In this document: positions 1-12,500 of the stretch, one piece after another
Numbering within the stretch: position 1 is the first letter of the stretch
Layout of the letters: the number at the start of each line of letters is the position of its first letter
Assembly (NCBI RefSeq): GCF_020882245.1
Contig: NC_083597.1
Location: 13,612,581-13,676,580, forward strand
DNA from: Rhopalosiphum padi
Lineage: Eukaryota; Arthropoda; Insecta; Hemiptera; Aphididae
Direction of reading: 5' to 3'
Length of the DNA: 64,000 nt
The notes under the pieces: model-generated
What the model was told of the DNA's origin: nothing
Database searches by the model: none
What the model saw: the letters and a program-made list of their open reading frames with translations, nothing else
Program-made: the position numbers and the translations under genes

Positions 1-206
1 AGGAAATCAGAATTACTAAAACATACATGTCTAAGTTTTTATAATGATTCAATATTAAACAATTTATATTTTTCATTATTTCGTTCCCATATTGAATACG
101 TCCCTTTAATTCGGCATTCAAATTGTATTTGTCAAAATCAAAGTTTGAGTACCATTCAAAATAATTGCTTGAGATATTTATCATATCAATGTAATATTTA
201 AAGGAA
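1..206 (+). pseudogene. LINE (jockey-type) reverse transcriptase C-terminal fragment
   Basis: Frame 1 is open from base 1 to a stop at about 205. The peptide has the pattern of the region just after the palm in jockey-clade non-LTR reverse transcriptases: a lysine/leucine stretch, LYFSLFRSHIEY (the Y.SLVRS.LEY block), then a glutamine-rich segment and STIQNNCLRYLSYQ (the usual 'IQ..FLR.L.Y' block). The fragment is cut by the window edge on the left. After the stop the match seems to continue in another frame for a few codons, so it looks decayed. Family assignment rests on remembered motif patterns only. Confidence 0.7.
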
Positions 207-674
207 TTCCTTATTCAAGGACTCAAGGTATAATAATATATGCATTTTTTAAATTATTTCATTGAATAAATTATATTTAATGTTAAATTTAAAATCTATT
301 TTTAAATTACTTTATCTAGAATCTAATGTACATTTATTTGTTTAACTAATATAAATTATAAACACAATGGTATACAAATTGTACAATGCATAAAATATGT
401 ATTACCTGTTATGCTATCTTGCTAATGCACTAATATAGTAATATAATGTCTATAGGAAATTCTATTAATAAAATAAATCTGTTTCATATAACCTTAGATA
501 AGTTATCTAACTGTTTACTTAACTAATGATATTATAATACTATATTTAATATATATTATTTATTATCTAATATTTTTCAATTTTTGTATTGTACAAGTGA
601 TTAATTTAACACATGTAATGATGTACTGTCATATGTGTTTATAATTGCAATATTATTCCGTTAACAAAGAATAT

Positions 675-711
<37 letters not shown>

Positions 712-3700
712 TAATATGTATATAGGATATTAGGATATTACATTTAGAAAATAAATTGGCAAGTATATATAGAACATAATTTTTAATTTCAACATCCAAA
801 ATTGTGAATTTATTTCACTGATCGTTGAAATAACGTTAAAGATGATAATATCTGGCATATGCATATACTTATATAAGGTATATGAATCGAATGTTTCAGT
901 TTTTAGGGTTTAAAGTAATATTGATATTAGTACTTGATATTATTGATATTAATACATATTATTATTAATAATATAGTTATACATAATTTATAAAAACAAA
1001 GAAAAATTAAATTTATATCATCTTACTTGGTTAAATAGTTCTCTATTTATAACATAATTTATACCGTACCTATTTAAGATGCATAAAAAAAGTGATTATA
1101 ATATATATGGTATGTATAATATATTTTATTATATATACACACAGAGCGTAACTGTAAAATAAAAATGAACTGACAGATATTATGATAAAATTAACTAAGT
1201 GACTTTTATTCTTATATATATTTGTTTTTAAATTTATTTTAAATTTATATATTACCTATATTATTATAATAATGTATAATACATAAAAAAAAAATTAAAT
1301 ATTGATAAAACAAAAAGTTATTACATAGTTAATTATATTTTTGTAGGTACTATTTCTTTTACTCCCTATATATATTATATATATAATACGAGTATCTATA
1401 TAGTCTAAAACTATACCATTAATTTCTAATTAGTACAACACGTTTTTTATGTAGGTACATAAACATAATGTATGTATATATGTATTTAAATCAGAGGTTA
1501 AATAAAAATATAACCATTAATGCATGTATTATAATATTATTATAATATTTATAACGATATTCCGATATTCGATACATATATTACACCACACACCACGTTT
1601 TCGCGCTTGGAAGTCAGTGACCGCATCGTTCAAGGGCATCGGCCAATTCTATAACTATTCGCGTTTTTACGTTCTAACAATATTGCAATTAGGGGATACA
1701 TAGGCTAAGCCACTCAAATATTTAAATGGTTATTTTCTTTATTGTGTTTATTCATATCCTAAAAATTACAGATAAAATATAAGATTATTTTTTAATTTAG
1801 ATACGACTCCAATATCACAATTGTATATTATAATTTATATTTATATTTATCATCTCAGTTCTCAAATGTATTTGGACTTACAACCTATAAATATGGGGTG
1901 TGAATAACAAATGTAAGATCAAAAAAATTCAAGTCCTTCAAAGTATCTTTTTTCGTAAAATCATAAATCTTCCTTTAATTTTAAATTATACTAACCATAC
2001 TTTGGATTAGCTGCCTTAGTAAGAGTAACCATAATATTAAAAGCAACTATTTTATATAAACCTTGAAGTAACTCTAAGCTTACTACTCAAATTCATTTTT
2101 AATAAGGCTTATATGTATCCAACTTCTAAATTATATAAAGAGTTAAATATTTTAAATTTTGTATATATTATATGTACTACATATAATGTCAAGTATATTG
2201 ATGTAAAAATAAACCCTACTGAAATTTTAATAGATTTAAATTTATGCTAAATATCTATATATTATATTACTTATTTTTTTGGTTAATGTTGATATTGTTA
2301 TTTTAAAGTAAAAATTAAAAAGGTACTCATTGTGAGAATCTCTAGAAAATTGATGTTGTACATATTGGTGATTGGTGTGTAAATAATGATTCAGCAGAAT
2401 CATTTTGACTTTAAATGTAAGAGTTTAAATTTAAATTTAATATTGATTTTTATTATTTCACACACGCTGATACAAAAGTTTTGTTTCATGCAAATAAACA
2501 AAACAATTAGTTAAACAAAAATTGGTCATGTTTCACATGTTTTTACGTCTTTTTTGTCACATTGTAATATATTTAACAAATCGATTAAAAAATTTTTTTA
2601 TCTATTTAGATTTGGTGTGGTCCTAAAAAAAGTAATATTATGATGGATAGATTGAGAAATCAGGTCACAAAGTGGATTTTTTTATAAAATTAGCTAAAAA
2701 TATAATTTTTAAACATAGAATAACAAAAAACTTATTTTAATTGGATACCCGCTCCCATGATTTTATTTATATAGTGCAGGTACTTAATATAATTTTATAC
2801 AAAATATAAATATATAGATATGCAAAACGTTTGATTTGTGTATAGCTCTGTATTATTTTTTTCATTGTAAAAAATTATTTAGACGTATTTTAATGTATTA
2901 TTTATAAGATCCATAACCAGCAGAAATTCTGGAAATTATTAAAAGGAATGTATTAAATGTATTAAACACAAAACATGGGGAATGGTACATTTTGGCACAG
3001 ATTTTTAAATGTTTAAACTAACTTTTTTTTATAATATAATGTATAGGTCCACGCATATCTTTATTACGACACCTCCAAAAACTTTTTGTACGATTAAATT
3101 AAAGTTTTCAAATATGTACAATTGCACAATGTACATAAAACCAACTTACACAAAAATTTCACAACCACGATTGTAAATTGGACATTTTATTTGGAAGTAC
3201 ACAATTACACAACACTTATAATACCAGTTACAAACTTATAAAATAAAAACTTGTATCTCGTGACAATATGTCGAATTATATATCGACCTATTGTTTTATC
3301 TCTTATTGATTTATCTAAATTGCTTTTCCTAGAACATAGGTTTTTATTTTTCCTTTTTTTGGTTATAGACTCATTTGAATTTTGAAGTACAAAATTGTAG
3401 AAAATCAATAAATTTATTTTTGGGCTATTTAAAAAAATATGATATTGTGTTCGATATTTCTTTGATAATGGTAATAGATAAGAAAATATAATATCCGATA
3501 AATAAATACTATATCTATACAAGGATATTGAAACTCTAATAAATATTAAGCCGTATGACCATCTACTGCCCTGCCATGCGGACTTGCCATGAAAAGGTGA
3601 TAAGTTTTAACATCTAAAATTTCATTTTTAAAATTTTTGGTAATACTTACATAGTTACATGTATGATTAAGATGTACATTGTACATACCTAATAAAAAAT

Positions 3701-4460
3701 ATAAAATATATTATAATAAATTCTTAAATAAATGAACAACTAGTTAGGTATATTTTTTTCTTTCAGTAGTCAGACAATAATAATTATTGTGACAAAAATA
3801 AATATAATTATTATAAGAACCTCCTTTTTCTACTATAAATACATTAAGGATGATAGGTTTGGAAAGTATGCGGACTATGGTAATTTTTGTAATTAATAAT
3901 AATCTATCAACTTTTTAATTTGTAATAAGATCCTAGCATAATAATTATACTCTACTTACATATTATATAGGATTGTAAAACACTCCTCGTGTAGTACAAA
4001 AAATTGAAAATATTGTATTTATGTTTATTTGAAAATTCCAAAATCAGAATTCAAATAAATTTATTTTTAAAGAAAAAAATAGCAGCAAGTAGGCTTGCTA
4101 AATCCCTTTTGTGTAATTATTGATTCTACCATAACAGCATTCCTCCGAGAAAATAAAAAGATACATGGATATGTCGAAGACTTTAATATGTGTTTACTAC
4201 CTTCAAAATATCATTGTGTTTTAGAGTCTAATCTCGTAATTTCACATCAAAATATTGTATTTCGAAAGATTAAGCCTTTATCATTTTTTGTGGCCGAATT
4301 CGAATATCTAGCCGAAATCACAACTCATCGCTATCGGGTTCGAATTTGTATACACAGCGTGGCGTAGTCCTATGTCTATAATGTAGACATGCCATGTCCG
4401 GCAACGCCTAATTATGTATATTATATATTTTCGTTGTGATTATTATATTATATAATTCAT
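207..4460. other. AT-rich intergenic DNA, no gene recognised
   Basis: About 4.2 kb of very AT-rich sequence with many homopolymer runs and short tandem AT/AAT tracts. A few short open frames occur (for example minus strand 3205-3522 and plus strand 4095-4367), but they have no recognisable domain, no splice context and AT-driven composition. A slightly GC-richer patch lies at about 1595-1670. I see no RNA gene. Confidence 0.6.
676..710. repeat. (AAT)n microsatellite
   Basis: An uninterrupted run of about eleven AAT units is visible in the sequence. Confidence 0.95.
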
Positions 4461-4491
4461 TTTTTATACGGCAAATCCCCCTGACCAAGGT

Positions 4492-4555
4492 GCAAGGTCA
4501 ACCGCAACCGCTATTATGCAGTGCAAAGTCAATTACCACCTTAGGTCCAAGGCCA
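4492..4555. promoter_or_regulatory. Three CAAGG-type boxes (candidate FTZ-F1 sites) upstream of the cuticle gene
   Basis: GCAAGGTCA (4492-4500), GCAAAGTCA (4523-4531) and CCAAGGCCA (4547-4555) lie about 200-265 bp before the predicted start site. The third matches the FTZ-F1 monomer consensus YCAAGGYCR exactly; the first differs at one position. FTZ-F1 is an established regulator of insect cuticle protein genes around moults. Binding here is inferred from sequence only. Confidence 0.5.
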
Positions 4556-4722
4556 ACTACCGAGCTGCCAACGAACGATGTTTGATGAGGCAGCGCGTAC
4601 CTCATCACAATTTTTCGGCTTGATCAGGATTTTGCAGGTCTTTCGGAGACAGGAAACGCCCTTGTCGAGTAGGGGTCAGTGGAACCACATACCATCACCA
4701 GAGATCCATCGATCGAATCGCA

Positions 4723-4730
4723 TATATAAG
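4723..4730 (+). promoter_or_regulatory. TATA box of the cuticle gene
   Basis: TATATAAG at 4723-4730 is followed 34 bp downstream by ATCACA with the A at 4757, a plausible initiator. That leaves a 5' untranslated leader of about 95 bases before the ATG at 4852. TATA-plus-initiator promoters are usual for highly expressed insect cuticle genes. Confidence 0.75.
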
Positions 4731-4851
4731 GACCAGCAGCACCAGGCATTGGCATCACACATCTCTTCACATCCCACGTACACACATCGACCATAGGTTG
4801 AAGTTTGCAGATTTGTCGTAGACAACACAAGAAGAAATCAACAAATAAGAA

Positions 4852-6206
4852 ATGGCTTCTTTCAAGAATCTGGTGAGTCCTATAAATTTCATAACGTATA
4901 GTGTCGCGACTAGTGGATTTTTCTTACTTTCATATGTTTAGACATATACTTTTTTTCAATCTAGTTTACCTATTTAAAAACAATTTAAGCTTCAAACGTT
5001 ATCTTTAAATAATAGAATTTCGAAAGACTCGTGCTCTGCTGCAGCTATACAGTCACATACTTTTTGCGCTATATAATATATAGAATGCGAATTTCGGCCA
5101 AGCAAATTCTATGCGTGCACTGTGCACATGTCAATTGTACCAGTCGTGGTCCGTGGAAGCTTCTGGCCAAAGACTCGAATATTCGTAGTTTGATATTAAT
5201 TGAAAAGTATTAAACCAAAAATCATATACATAACATTTTTTGTTCGATGAATAGGTTAGAACGATGAAAGATTATTGAATTTGAAACTGACACTATTTTC
5301 ATAAAATGATTTAAAGTTCTATAGATAATAATTAGATTGATTATTTCATTTAAAGTTTAAGAGCATATAATATACATTATACATCATAATATCTTACAAA
5401 AAATAGTTGTATATCATAGATCGTAGTTATTGATTTTTAGAAATACCTACTGTATTTTAAGTTGTACTTACCTACCTAGCTACAGCGATTTCCATGAACA
5501 ACAAAATATTGTTCAAGATATATATTTTTCTTCGTGATAATAATATTATGACTTTAAAAATACATTTAATAAACAGTATATAATATTTATTTTTATTCTT
5601 TTTATCGACAGATATTCATCGCCTTGGCCGTGTACGCAGTGTCCGCCGAAGAAAACAAACCCGCCGAAGATGGAGCAAGAGTGAAGAAACACGCCTACAT
5701 CGCTGCTGCCCCAGCTCGTGAGTATCATAATATGTATAAGTTTATTGTACAGAACACAATGCAAATAAATTTTTTTTTTATCGATATTTTGTAAATTATA
5801 ATCAATCTAAACGATATTTTTTTTTACAGCGGTCTTGGCTTACTCTGCAGCAGCCCCGGGATACTCGTACTCTTCATACTCTAATTACCCAGCCACCTAC
5901 GCTTACAAATACGCCGCTCCAGCTGCTTACGCCGCTCCAGCTGCTTACGCCGCTCCAGCTGCTTACGCCGCTCCAGCTACTTACGTCGCTCCAACTGCTT
6001 ACGCTGCCCAAGCTGCTTACGTCGCACCGGCTGCCTACGCCGCACCAACTGCCTATGCCGCCACCCCATACGCCGCTTACTCGAGTTACGCAACTTACCC
6101 GAGCTATGCAGCTTACGACGATGGAAAATACTACCCAGGCAAATACGAGAAGTCGTACTTCCCAGCAGCCTACAAAGCCGCATACCCGGTCGCCTATCAC
6201 TACTGA
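4852..6206 (+). CDS. Secreted low-complexity (Ala/Tyr/Pro-rich) cuticle-type protein
   Basis: Three exons: 4852-4872, 5612-5717 and 5830-6206, all with GT-AG borders, giving about 167 aa. The first exon encodes only MASFKNL; with the start of exon 2 (IFIALAVYAVSA) it forms a typical signal peptide, cleaved probably before EEN. This tiny first exon splitting the signal peptide is characteristic of insect cuticle protein genes. The mature part begins with a charged segment (EENKPAEDGARVKKHAYI), then AAPA motifs, eight tandem AAPAAY-like hexapeptides (about residues 70-117) and a Tyr/Lys/Pro-rich tail ending in VAYHY. No Rebers-Riddiford chitin-binding consensus is visible, so it fits the low-complexity cuticular groups with AAPA motifs rather than the CPR family. 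It is flanked by a TATA box and a polyadenylation signal. The likely role is an extracellular structural component of exoskeleton; tyrosines may serve cross-linking (inference). Confidence 0.92.
5913..6056 (+). repeat. Coding 18-bp minisatellite, eight units
   Basis: Eight consecutive 18-bp units encode AAPAAY and variants. The first three units (5913-5966) are identical at the nucleotide level, the fourth differs by one base, and units 5-8 diverge progressively. The gradient suggests recent expansion at the 5' side. Confidence 0.95.
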
Positions 6207-6279
6207 ACACCCGCACTCGCCTATATGATTCTCAACCTCCTGACAAAATGCATAGATTTAAAAAAATACGATTTTCGAC

Positions 6280-6285
6280 AATAAA
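6280..6285 (+). terminator. Polyadenylation signal of the cuticle gene
   Basis: AATAAA occurs 74 bases after the stop codon and is followed by a T-rich stretch at about 6295-6335, a normal poly(A) site arrangement. Confidence 0.75.
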
Positions 6286-6339
6286 AATGTGATCCTTTTT
6301 TCATCAATCGATTTTGTTGTTATTTTTTTTCCTTTTCTG

Positions 6340-7320
6340 CTATGAAAGAAAATTATATTTTTGGTATATATTATGCAGGTATTAATGTATTTTATAAAAT
6401 ATATAGTACATATTATTAGGTATTATTCATATCGCCCATATTATTTATAGGCAGTATTCATACATACATCATAAGTACTATATAATCTATAGGTACCTAC
6501 CCTATTATTTCACCGTAATATGCTGCATGCAATATATATTGTATATATTATGGTATACAATTTTGTGAGTAATTTAAGCATTTGAATACTGTATATTTTT
6601 TTATTTTTGAGTAAAAATATGTATAGACAGAATTAAGTATGGCATCACGCAACAAAAAGAAATTCAAATTATTTTATTACATTTAATGGCATAATGCACA
6701 AACTACATATTATTTTTGTCTTACAAGTGCGACTATTAACCTCATTGAGACACTATAAAATGTTAGTTTAACCGAAATAACATTTTTTTATCTGATGCTT
6801 AAAATTGATGTTTTGGATACCTAATTATTATAATCGTAGAAAAAATCGAAAACCCGAGACCTTGTAACATTATATTTGGCAATATGATAATCTGATAATC
6901 AGTAATCATTTCAAATAATCATATCAAGAACTTATATTATGATTTTGGGTGTGTAAATAATTTTTTATAAATTCAATTTTTTTGCTACTAAAGAATTAAA
7001 ATGTATTTTAACATAATTAACATTTTATTAACCTGATGATTTTAATGAGAATTAGAAAAAATATAATAATAATTAATAAGGCATTCCAATATTATGGCCT
7101 CGTATTTTAAATACGCTTGATATTTTTTTACAACAAATGGCTTATTTGGTATAATGTTTCTAAATTAATTAAATATATATTTTTATAATAACTGGTCTTA
7201 ATTAAATTATGAATATATGAAAATTTCACGTTCTACTTCTAATTCTAAGCGAAAATGAAGTATATGAACAATAATATGTTACAGATTAACTTAAATAAAT
7301 CTAATAATAAATAGTTATAT
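6340..7320. other. AT-rich spacer, nothing recognised
   Basis: AT-rich DNA between the cuticle gene and the LINE remnant. No exon, RNA gene or TIR pair could be supported. Confidence 0.5.
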
Positions 7321-7329
7321 GTATTTTTG

Positions 7330-8165
7330 TTTGTCAAATGCAGCACTAAATTTTACAAAACCACTAATTATACATAGATTTGGATGTTTAAAGTTAGCCA
7401 ATATAATTGTTCATGCATTGGCATTCAAAATCTAAGCTTAATTAAGTATCTTGGAAGAATAGTTGATGAAAAGTTTAAATGGTCCTATCACCACATACAA
7501 CATATAACTATATTAATTCGAAAACTATTTTATGTTTTTAAAAATGTAAAACAAATACTTAGTCCTTTGTTATTAAGAACAGTTTACTTTTCTGTTGCAC
7601 AATCTATATCTAGTTACGACATAGAGATTTGGGGTGGAACATACAATACGCATCTCCAGAATCTGCAGATTACATTACTATGAATAGTTTTATTAAGGTA
7701 ATTTTACACAAACCAAGGTTATATCTTATATCGTTATATCAAACAGTAAACGTGTATAATGAATTTAAGTATTAAATATAAAAGCACTTTACTTTAAGAA
7801 TGTTTTACCACTTTTACTACACTTATTACTTAAAATAGATGTAAATATGTTTAAACCACATCATTCTAATAACACTAGATTAAAAATGTTAACTAATTAT
7901 AAAACAAAATCTATGTTAATTAAATACTTATATAGTTAAGATCAATTTTAACGTTTAATCTATATTCTATATTATTTATTATATTCTTTTTATCTATATT
8001 CATATTATGATTTTATAAAAATTAACTACTAATCAAGTATTATAATATATATGTATATTTTTTTTCTTTCTTTTTATTCTAACTAACTTTTTAACTTATC
8101 CCGCCCCGAGCGGCGAGCACAAGCTTTGCTTCTTTTTTTTTTTTTTTTTGGGGGGGGGGGGGTCA
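7330..8165 (+). mobile_element. Decayed LINE 3' portion (jockey-type RT thumb, 3' tail)
   Basis: The frame from 7384 to 7683 is open for 99 codons and contains the order typical of non-LTR reverse transcriptase thumb regions: SLIKYLGRIVDEKFKW, a histidine/isoleucine segment, IRKLFYVFKNVKQIL, VYFSVAQSISSYDIEIWGG and a final LQNLQ. After the stop the match appears to continue out of frame through LYLISLYQTVNVYNEF-like codons (7690-7770) and a segment at 7850-7940. The remnant ends in a GC-rich patch (8098-8125) and an oligo-T/oligo-G run. Frameshifts and stops make it inactive. This is separate from the fragment at the left window edge. Confidence 0.75.
8133..8162. repeat. Oligo-T (17) followed by oligo-G (13)
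   Basis: A run of 17 T followed by 13 G, directly after the GC-rich end of the LINE remnant. The G count may be unreliable in assembled sequence. Confidence 0.9.
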
Positions 8166-8441
8166 TATATATTGTTTATTTTATATATTATTGTAAGCTA
8201 ATGTTTTATGACAATATATATATATATATATTATATATTATTATTAATTGTATTGATGTATGTACGTTAGTTATACAAAATAACCGATCGCACAATGGTT
8301 TAAATTTTTTACCTTATTTATTTAATATTCTAATGTTAAAAAAATTTGTATTAGCCACTAAGAATTTTTTGGTAGATAATGTCCACGTATATGGAGGATA
8401 GGATTTTGGAAAATTTGACAGAAAACGGAAATTAATAATTA

Positions 8442-9540
8442 CAGTGTTAGGCATACATAATTAAATAGTCATCTAGATAAAATAATAGATAATAGATATT
8501 TTTCTATTTAACTATCTTTAGTCTTTACGAGATCAATATAAATAAAATAATCTAGATAATGGATTATTTTAGGAAAAATTATCATTTTGGAGTTGGCTAG
8601 TTGCTGACCACTGTTTAAGAATGCCTATAATTTATTATATAAAATTAATAAAAAGTAATAAATTGAAATAGTGTACGCATAAATATTTTATTTTTTGTTA
8701 CATAATTTGTATAAAATTGTTATTTGATTATAATATAATTACATTAAAATAATACAATCATTAACTACTTACTTATTAAAAAAACAATATGTTTAATTAT
8801 CTAATAATAATATTAAAATATTTAATATAAATACCATATAGGTACTATTATATCAGTGAAATGTGTCAAGTCATTATGGTCACTATAATATTTTATTGTT
8901 CTTTTGTTGATCTTAACCACAGTAATATTTCAAATGAATCATTGTGCAGATAATTTCGCCGAGACGTTATAATTTGACTTTCTGTATTAAACAATTTCTC
9001 AACTAAGTCTGAGGGCTGGTATATTTGTTTCACTAATCACTAACTGGTATTACATTTAGAGTTTTAGAATTTTTTTTTAAAACGATCAACGTTTGTGCAT
9101 TCTTGTGTGTATGTAAGAAGGGGACAGCACTTCCTCTTATATCAATATTTAGTAATTGACATAATGATATCATGCTTTTAAAACAGTCATAACTGTTGAG
9201 AATTAGTAGATTGACTTAACTGTGGGTAATTATTGGTTTATACAGGCTTATATTTTTAAGAACATGTTCTTACGATTGACAAGTTTTGTGAAAATAGTTG
9301 GAACCCAAATATTTATCTGTACTCTTAACTTTGAATATATATGACTTACCGTTAGAGAGATTCAAATTTAGTATAGTCTTGAAATTTTATTTCAGCCCTC
9401 TAAAAGTTGCTAAACATACTTTATAATAAATTATTGCAATGATAATATATAAAAAAAAAAAATACAAAACAATAAACGGTAAAAAGTTATCTAGATCATT
9501 TTAATAGATGTACGTTTTTGTTATCTATATAATATAATAA
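8442..9540 (-). mobile_element. Decayed hAT-type transposon
   Basis: The left edge begins CAGTGTTAGGCATACATAAT at 8442, the form seen at many hAT ends, and is followed by subterminal copies of ATCTAGATAA (around 8473 and 8551). A similar ATCTAGAT/ATCTATAT cluster lies at 9487-9535, so the right end is probably near 9540; no clean partner TIR is visible. Between them on the minus strand lies a hAT dimerisation-domain remnant (8893-9012). A related end occurs at about 62034 on the other side of the window. Confidence 0.6.
8893..9012 (-). pseudogene. hAT transposase C-terminal dimerisation domain remnant
   Basis: Read on the minus strand from about 9011, the codons give SDLVEKLFNTESQI, then ITSRRNYLHNDSFE and ILLWLRSTKEQ followed by a stop. 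This matches the hAT C-terminal pattern '(S/A)E+.FS.AG.I.+.+R..L....ve.LL.L+.n'. The first cysteine/serine block upstream is not recognisable in frame, so only the last 40 residues are readable. Similarity is judged from the motif pattern and not from a search. Confidence 0.65.
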
Positions 9541-12500
9541 TTAAACTTATTAAAAATTATTTAGGTTAGAAAAAATATTCGAAAAAAGTACCTAACTATA
9601 CACAATGTCAAATATGCTGCTAATAAACTATACCCGGTATAGTCTTGAAATAATTCAGTGCCCACAGTTTTTACAGTAATATAAATAAATAACGTATAAT
9701 TTGTCTAAAGTAACTAGTATGGTTAGATAATACCATACATCTCTTATTTACTATTGTACGAAGCCTATATAAAACAGAAATCTAAAATTGCACTAATAAA
9801 TTTTATTTTATTAAAAAATTCTAATAAAATACTGAACAGGTGAATACAATTTATTTAAGTATGAATTTTGGATTTCCATTTACCGGCTAAATTGAAATAT
9901 ATTCATTCAAGATTAAATTAGAACTTCCTGCATGTGAGAAGGTTGTGCTATTAAGAGTTAGGACAGACAACGACATACATTCATTTTATGTGTTTATATT
10001 TATATGACTCATATTGTTTTCGAAAAATGTATTTGATACGAGAATCTACCTATTGATAAAATATAAAATGGTTTTTATAAAACTTAGTTCTGTTGTTTCT
10101 AACTTATAATGATATATTGCGTGGTCACGAAAAAAAAAGGTACATCGAAATACACACTAAACGATACCTAAATTATTATTATTATAGACATATACTTTAT
10201 TATTACATAATTTATAATAATTTTTTAAAGAGGTCAAATAATTGATCGAAAAAAATAGGTTACCTTTTTTTTATTAATCATTAAATATTTTATGTGATAT
10301 ACCTATCAATAGGGAATATGGACAAAGGACATTATGATTTATGAAAATACAATTATTTTAGCAAAACAAAGGAGCTTATAAATGTATACTTCCTAATCTA
10401 TAATATAACTAGTAGGTATAAGTAAAGAACCTCTGGGCAAATCGAATAGGAATAATTTAAGTTGTCAAAATATGGTAAAAATATTGTATATAAATAACTT
10501 TTATGAATTTATACATTAATTTTAAAAACTTATGTAAATTATGTGGTTTATTATATGGTAAATATAAAAATAAGAATTTATTAAAAGTAAATACAAATTT
10601 GGAAAATGAAATACATTATTCATTTTGCCCAAGTATCCGTATAAAATAAAACTCCATAAATGGCAAAATGAAAGTAATTAGTAAATATGTATTCTAAATA
10701 TCTTTATTACAAGTGTTTTAGTTTTATTTATTGATAATGTTATTAATTCTTAACAAATAATAATTAATATTAGCTTTAATGTTTTTATTTTTTTATCTGA
10801 AACCTTGGCTCATATAGGCAGTTTATTAGTTATAAATAGTTATAATAAGATAATTAAGAATGTACCTACTTACCATTAGAAAGTAAATCACGTTAATTAA
10901 CAAAATAAATACATTGTTTTTCAATTCAAAATAATTTTTAAAACAAATTATAAATATTAATAATATATTGAAGTATTTTACAGTATTCATATATTTTTAC
11001 TTTGTTTGGATTAATTTGTTTATAAATAAAAATTGATTTTTATTCATTGAACATGATTTATTTGCAATTGATAACAATAATAAATTAAAACTAGTGTAAT
11101 ATAATTAAGCAATTGCTTTTAAATTTTTATTAACTTTATGAACTGATATTATTATTTTTTTAAATTAATGTGCCTATTATTATGTGTTTCCTTAAGTAGT
11201 TAAATGATTATTGCATTACTTAAAATGTATTTTGTATACCCAAGTGGTAAATCATGATATATATAATAGCTTTATAAACTATTGTTTTTTAAATCTAAAT
11301 TACCTTTTTCTACAAGCTCGTAAAACAAAGTATTTTTATATACATTAAATTACCATGTTCTAATCGTAACAAAAACACGTATTAAGTGATAACTTAATAC
11401 CTATGTGTTTTGAGAAACGCGAATTGTTATATGAGTTACAATGGTTCTAATATTATAAAATGTTAAAATATTTTGTCCCTCAGCAAGAATGTATTAAAAA
11501 AATAAACCATACATGCATTGTGCTATATCTGTGTGTTTATAATTTATAACATGCACATGTTACTAGTAGCAATATGCTATATAAGCTTTTATCTGATTAA
11601 AATACAGACGAATAACAGTGAATATTATGTTTATACTTTGTCTGAACACACTGAACACAGTGAGACTTGCCGAGAGAAAAATATACAATTCAATAATACA
11701 ATTAAACTAATACGGCGTAATAGATATGCAATTTAGGTACATTTATGTTTCGTACTTTGTTTTACCTGTATTTCACAAAGCCTTATAAATTATAATAATA
11801 TATTATCAAAGTATGATAAAATAAGTTTTTATATAGGTAAGTAAACAAGGTGATAGTGCTCAATATAAAGTACATCTTATACAAAAGATTTAATACAATT
11901 GTATGATAACTGAGAATGAAATAATTATCTATAATACAATTATTATATGTAAATTATTCAGTAACTAATAATATTATAACTGTAAGTTATAACCTTTTGT
12001 TCGTAAAATATATGTGCGCGGAATATTAAACCTTTGGGTAATTCAGAGTAATAAAATACCAATATATAATATGCCACAATTAATATAATAATATAATATG
12101 ATAAAAATAGCAGTGTTACTATAATCAATAATCATTTATTGGATGTACACTATCAGAGTTATGACGATTTTACAACAAAAATCGATGTAATGACGATTGT
12201 TAACTAATAATAATATTATAATTTAAATGTATTGTTATTATTGTTATATGGTAAATTTAACTTGAGTCTCGAATATTATAAAGTGTAAGTAGAGTAAAAT
12301 GTAGTATTTAAAACCTACTGCAGCGTATAATATATTGACAATAACACACGAGTTACACTTTACCTACGAAATTAAAGCCTAGTATTAAAAAAAAATAACT
12401 TAAATTATATAACAAGACATTCAACCTACAACGAGTTTACTTTCATGAACTTTTAGACAGGGTCTTAACCCTCCTGAAATGTATATCCTTTAATAATTCT

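Noticed and set aside
3205..3522. 105-codon minus-strand frame
   Set aside because: Ile/Phe/Tyr/Lys-rich composition expected of AT-rich noncoding DNA; no family resemblance.
4095..4367. 90-codon plus-strand frame before the cuticle gene
   Set aside because: No recognisable domain, no splice or promoter context, AT-driven codons.
5874..6216. Two minus-strand open frames antisense to the cuticle gene
   Set aside because: Shadows of the 18-bp coding repeat (SWSGVS-type repeats), not genes.
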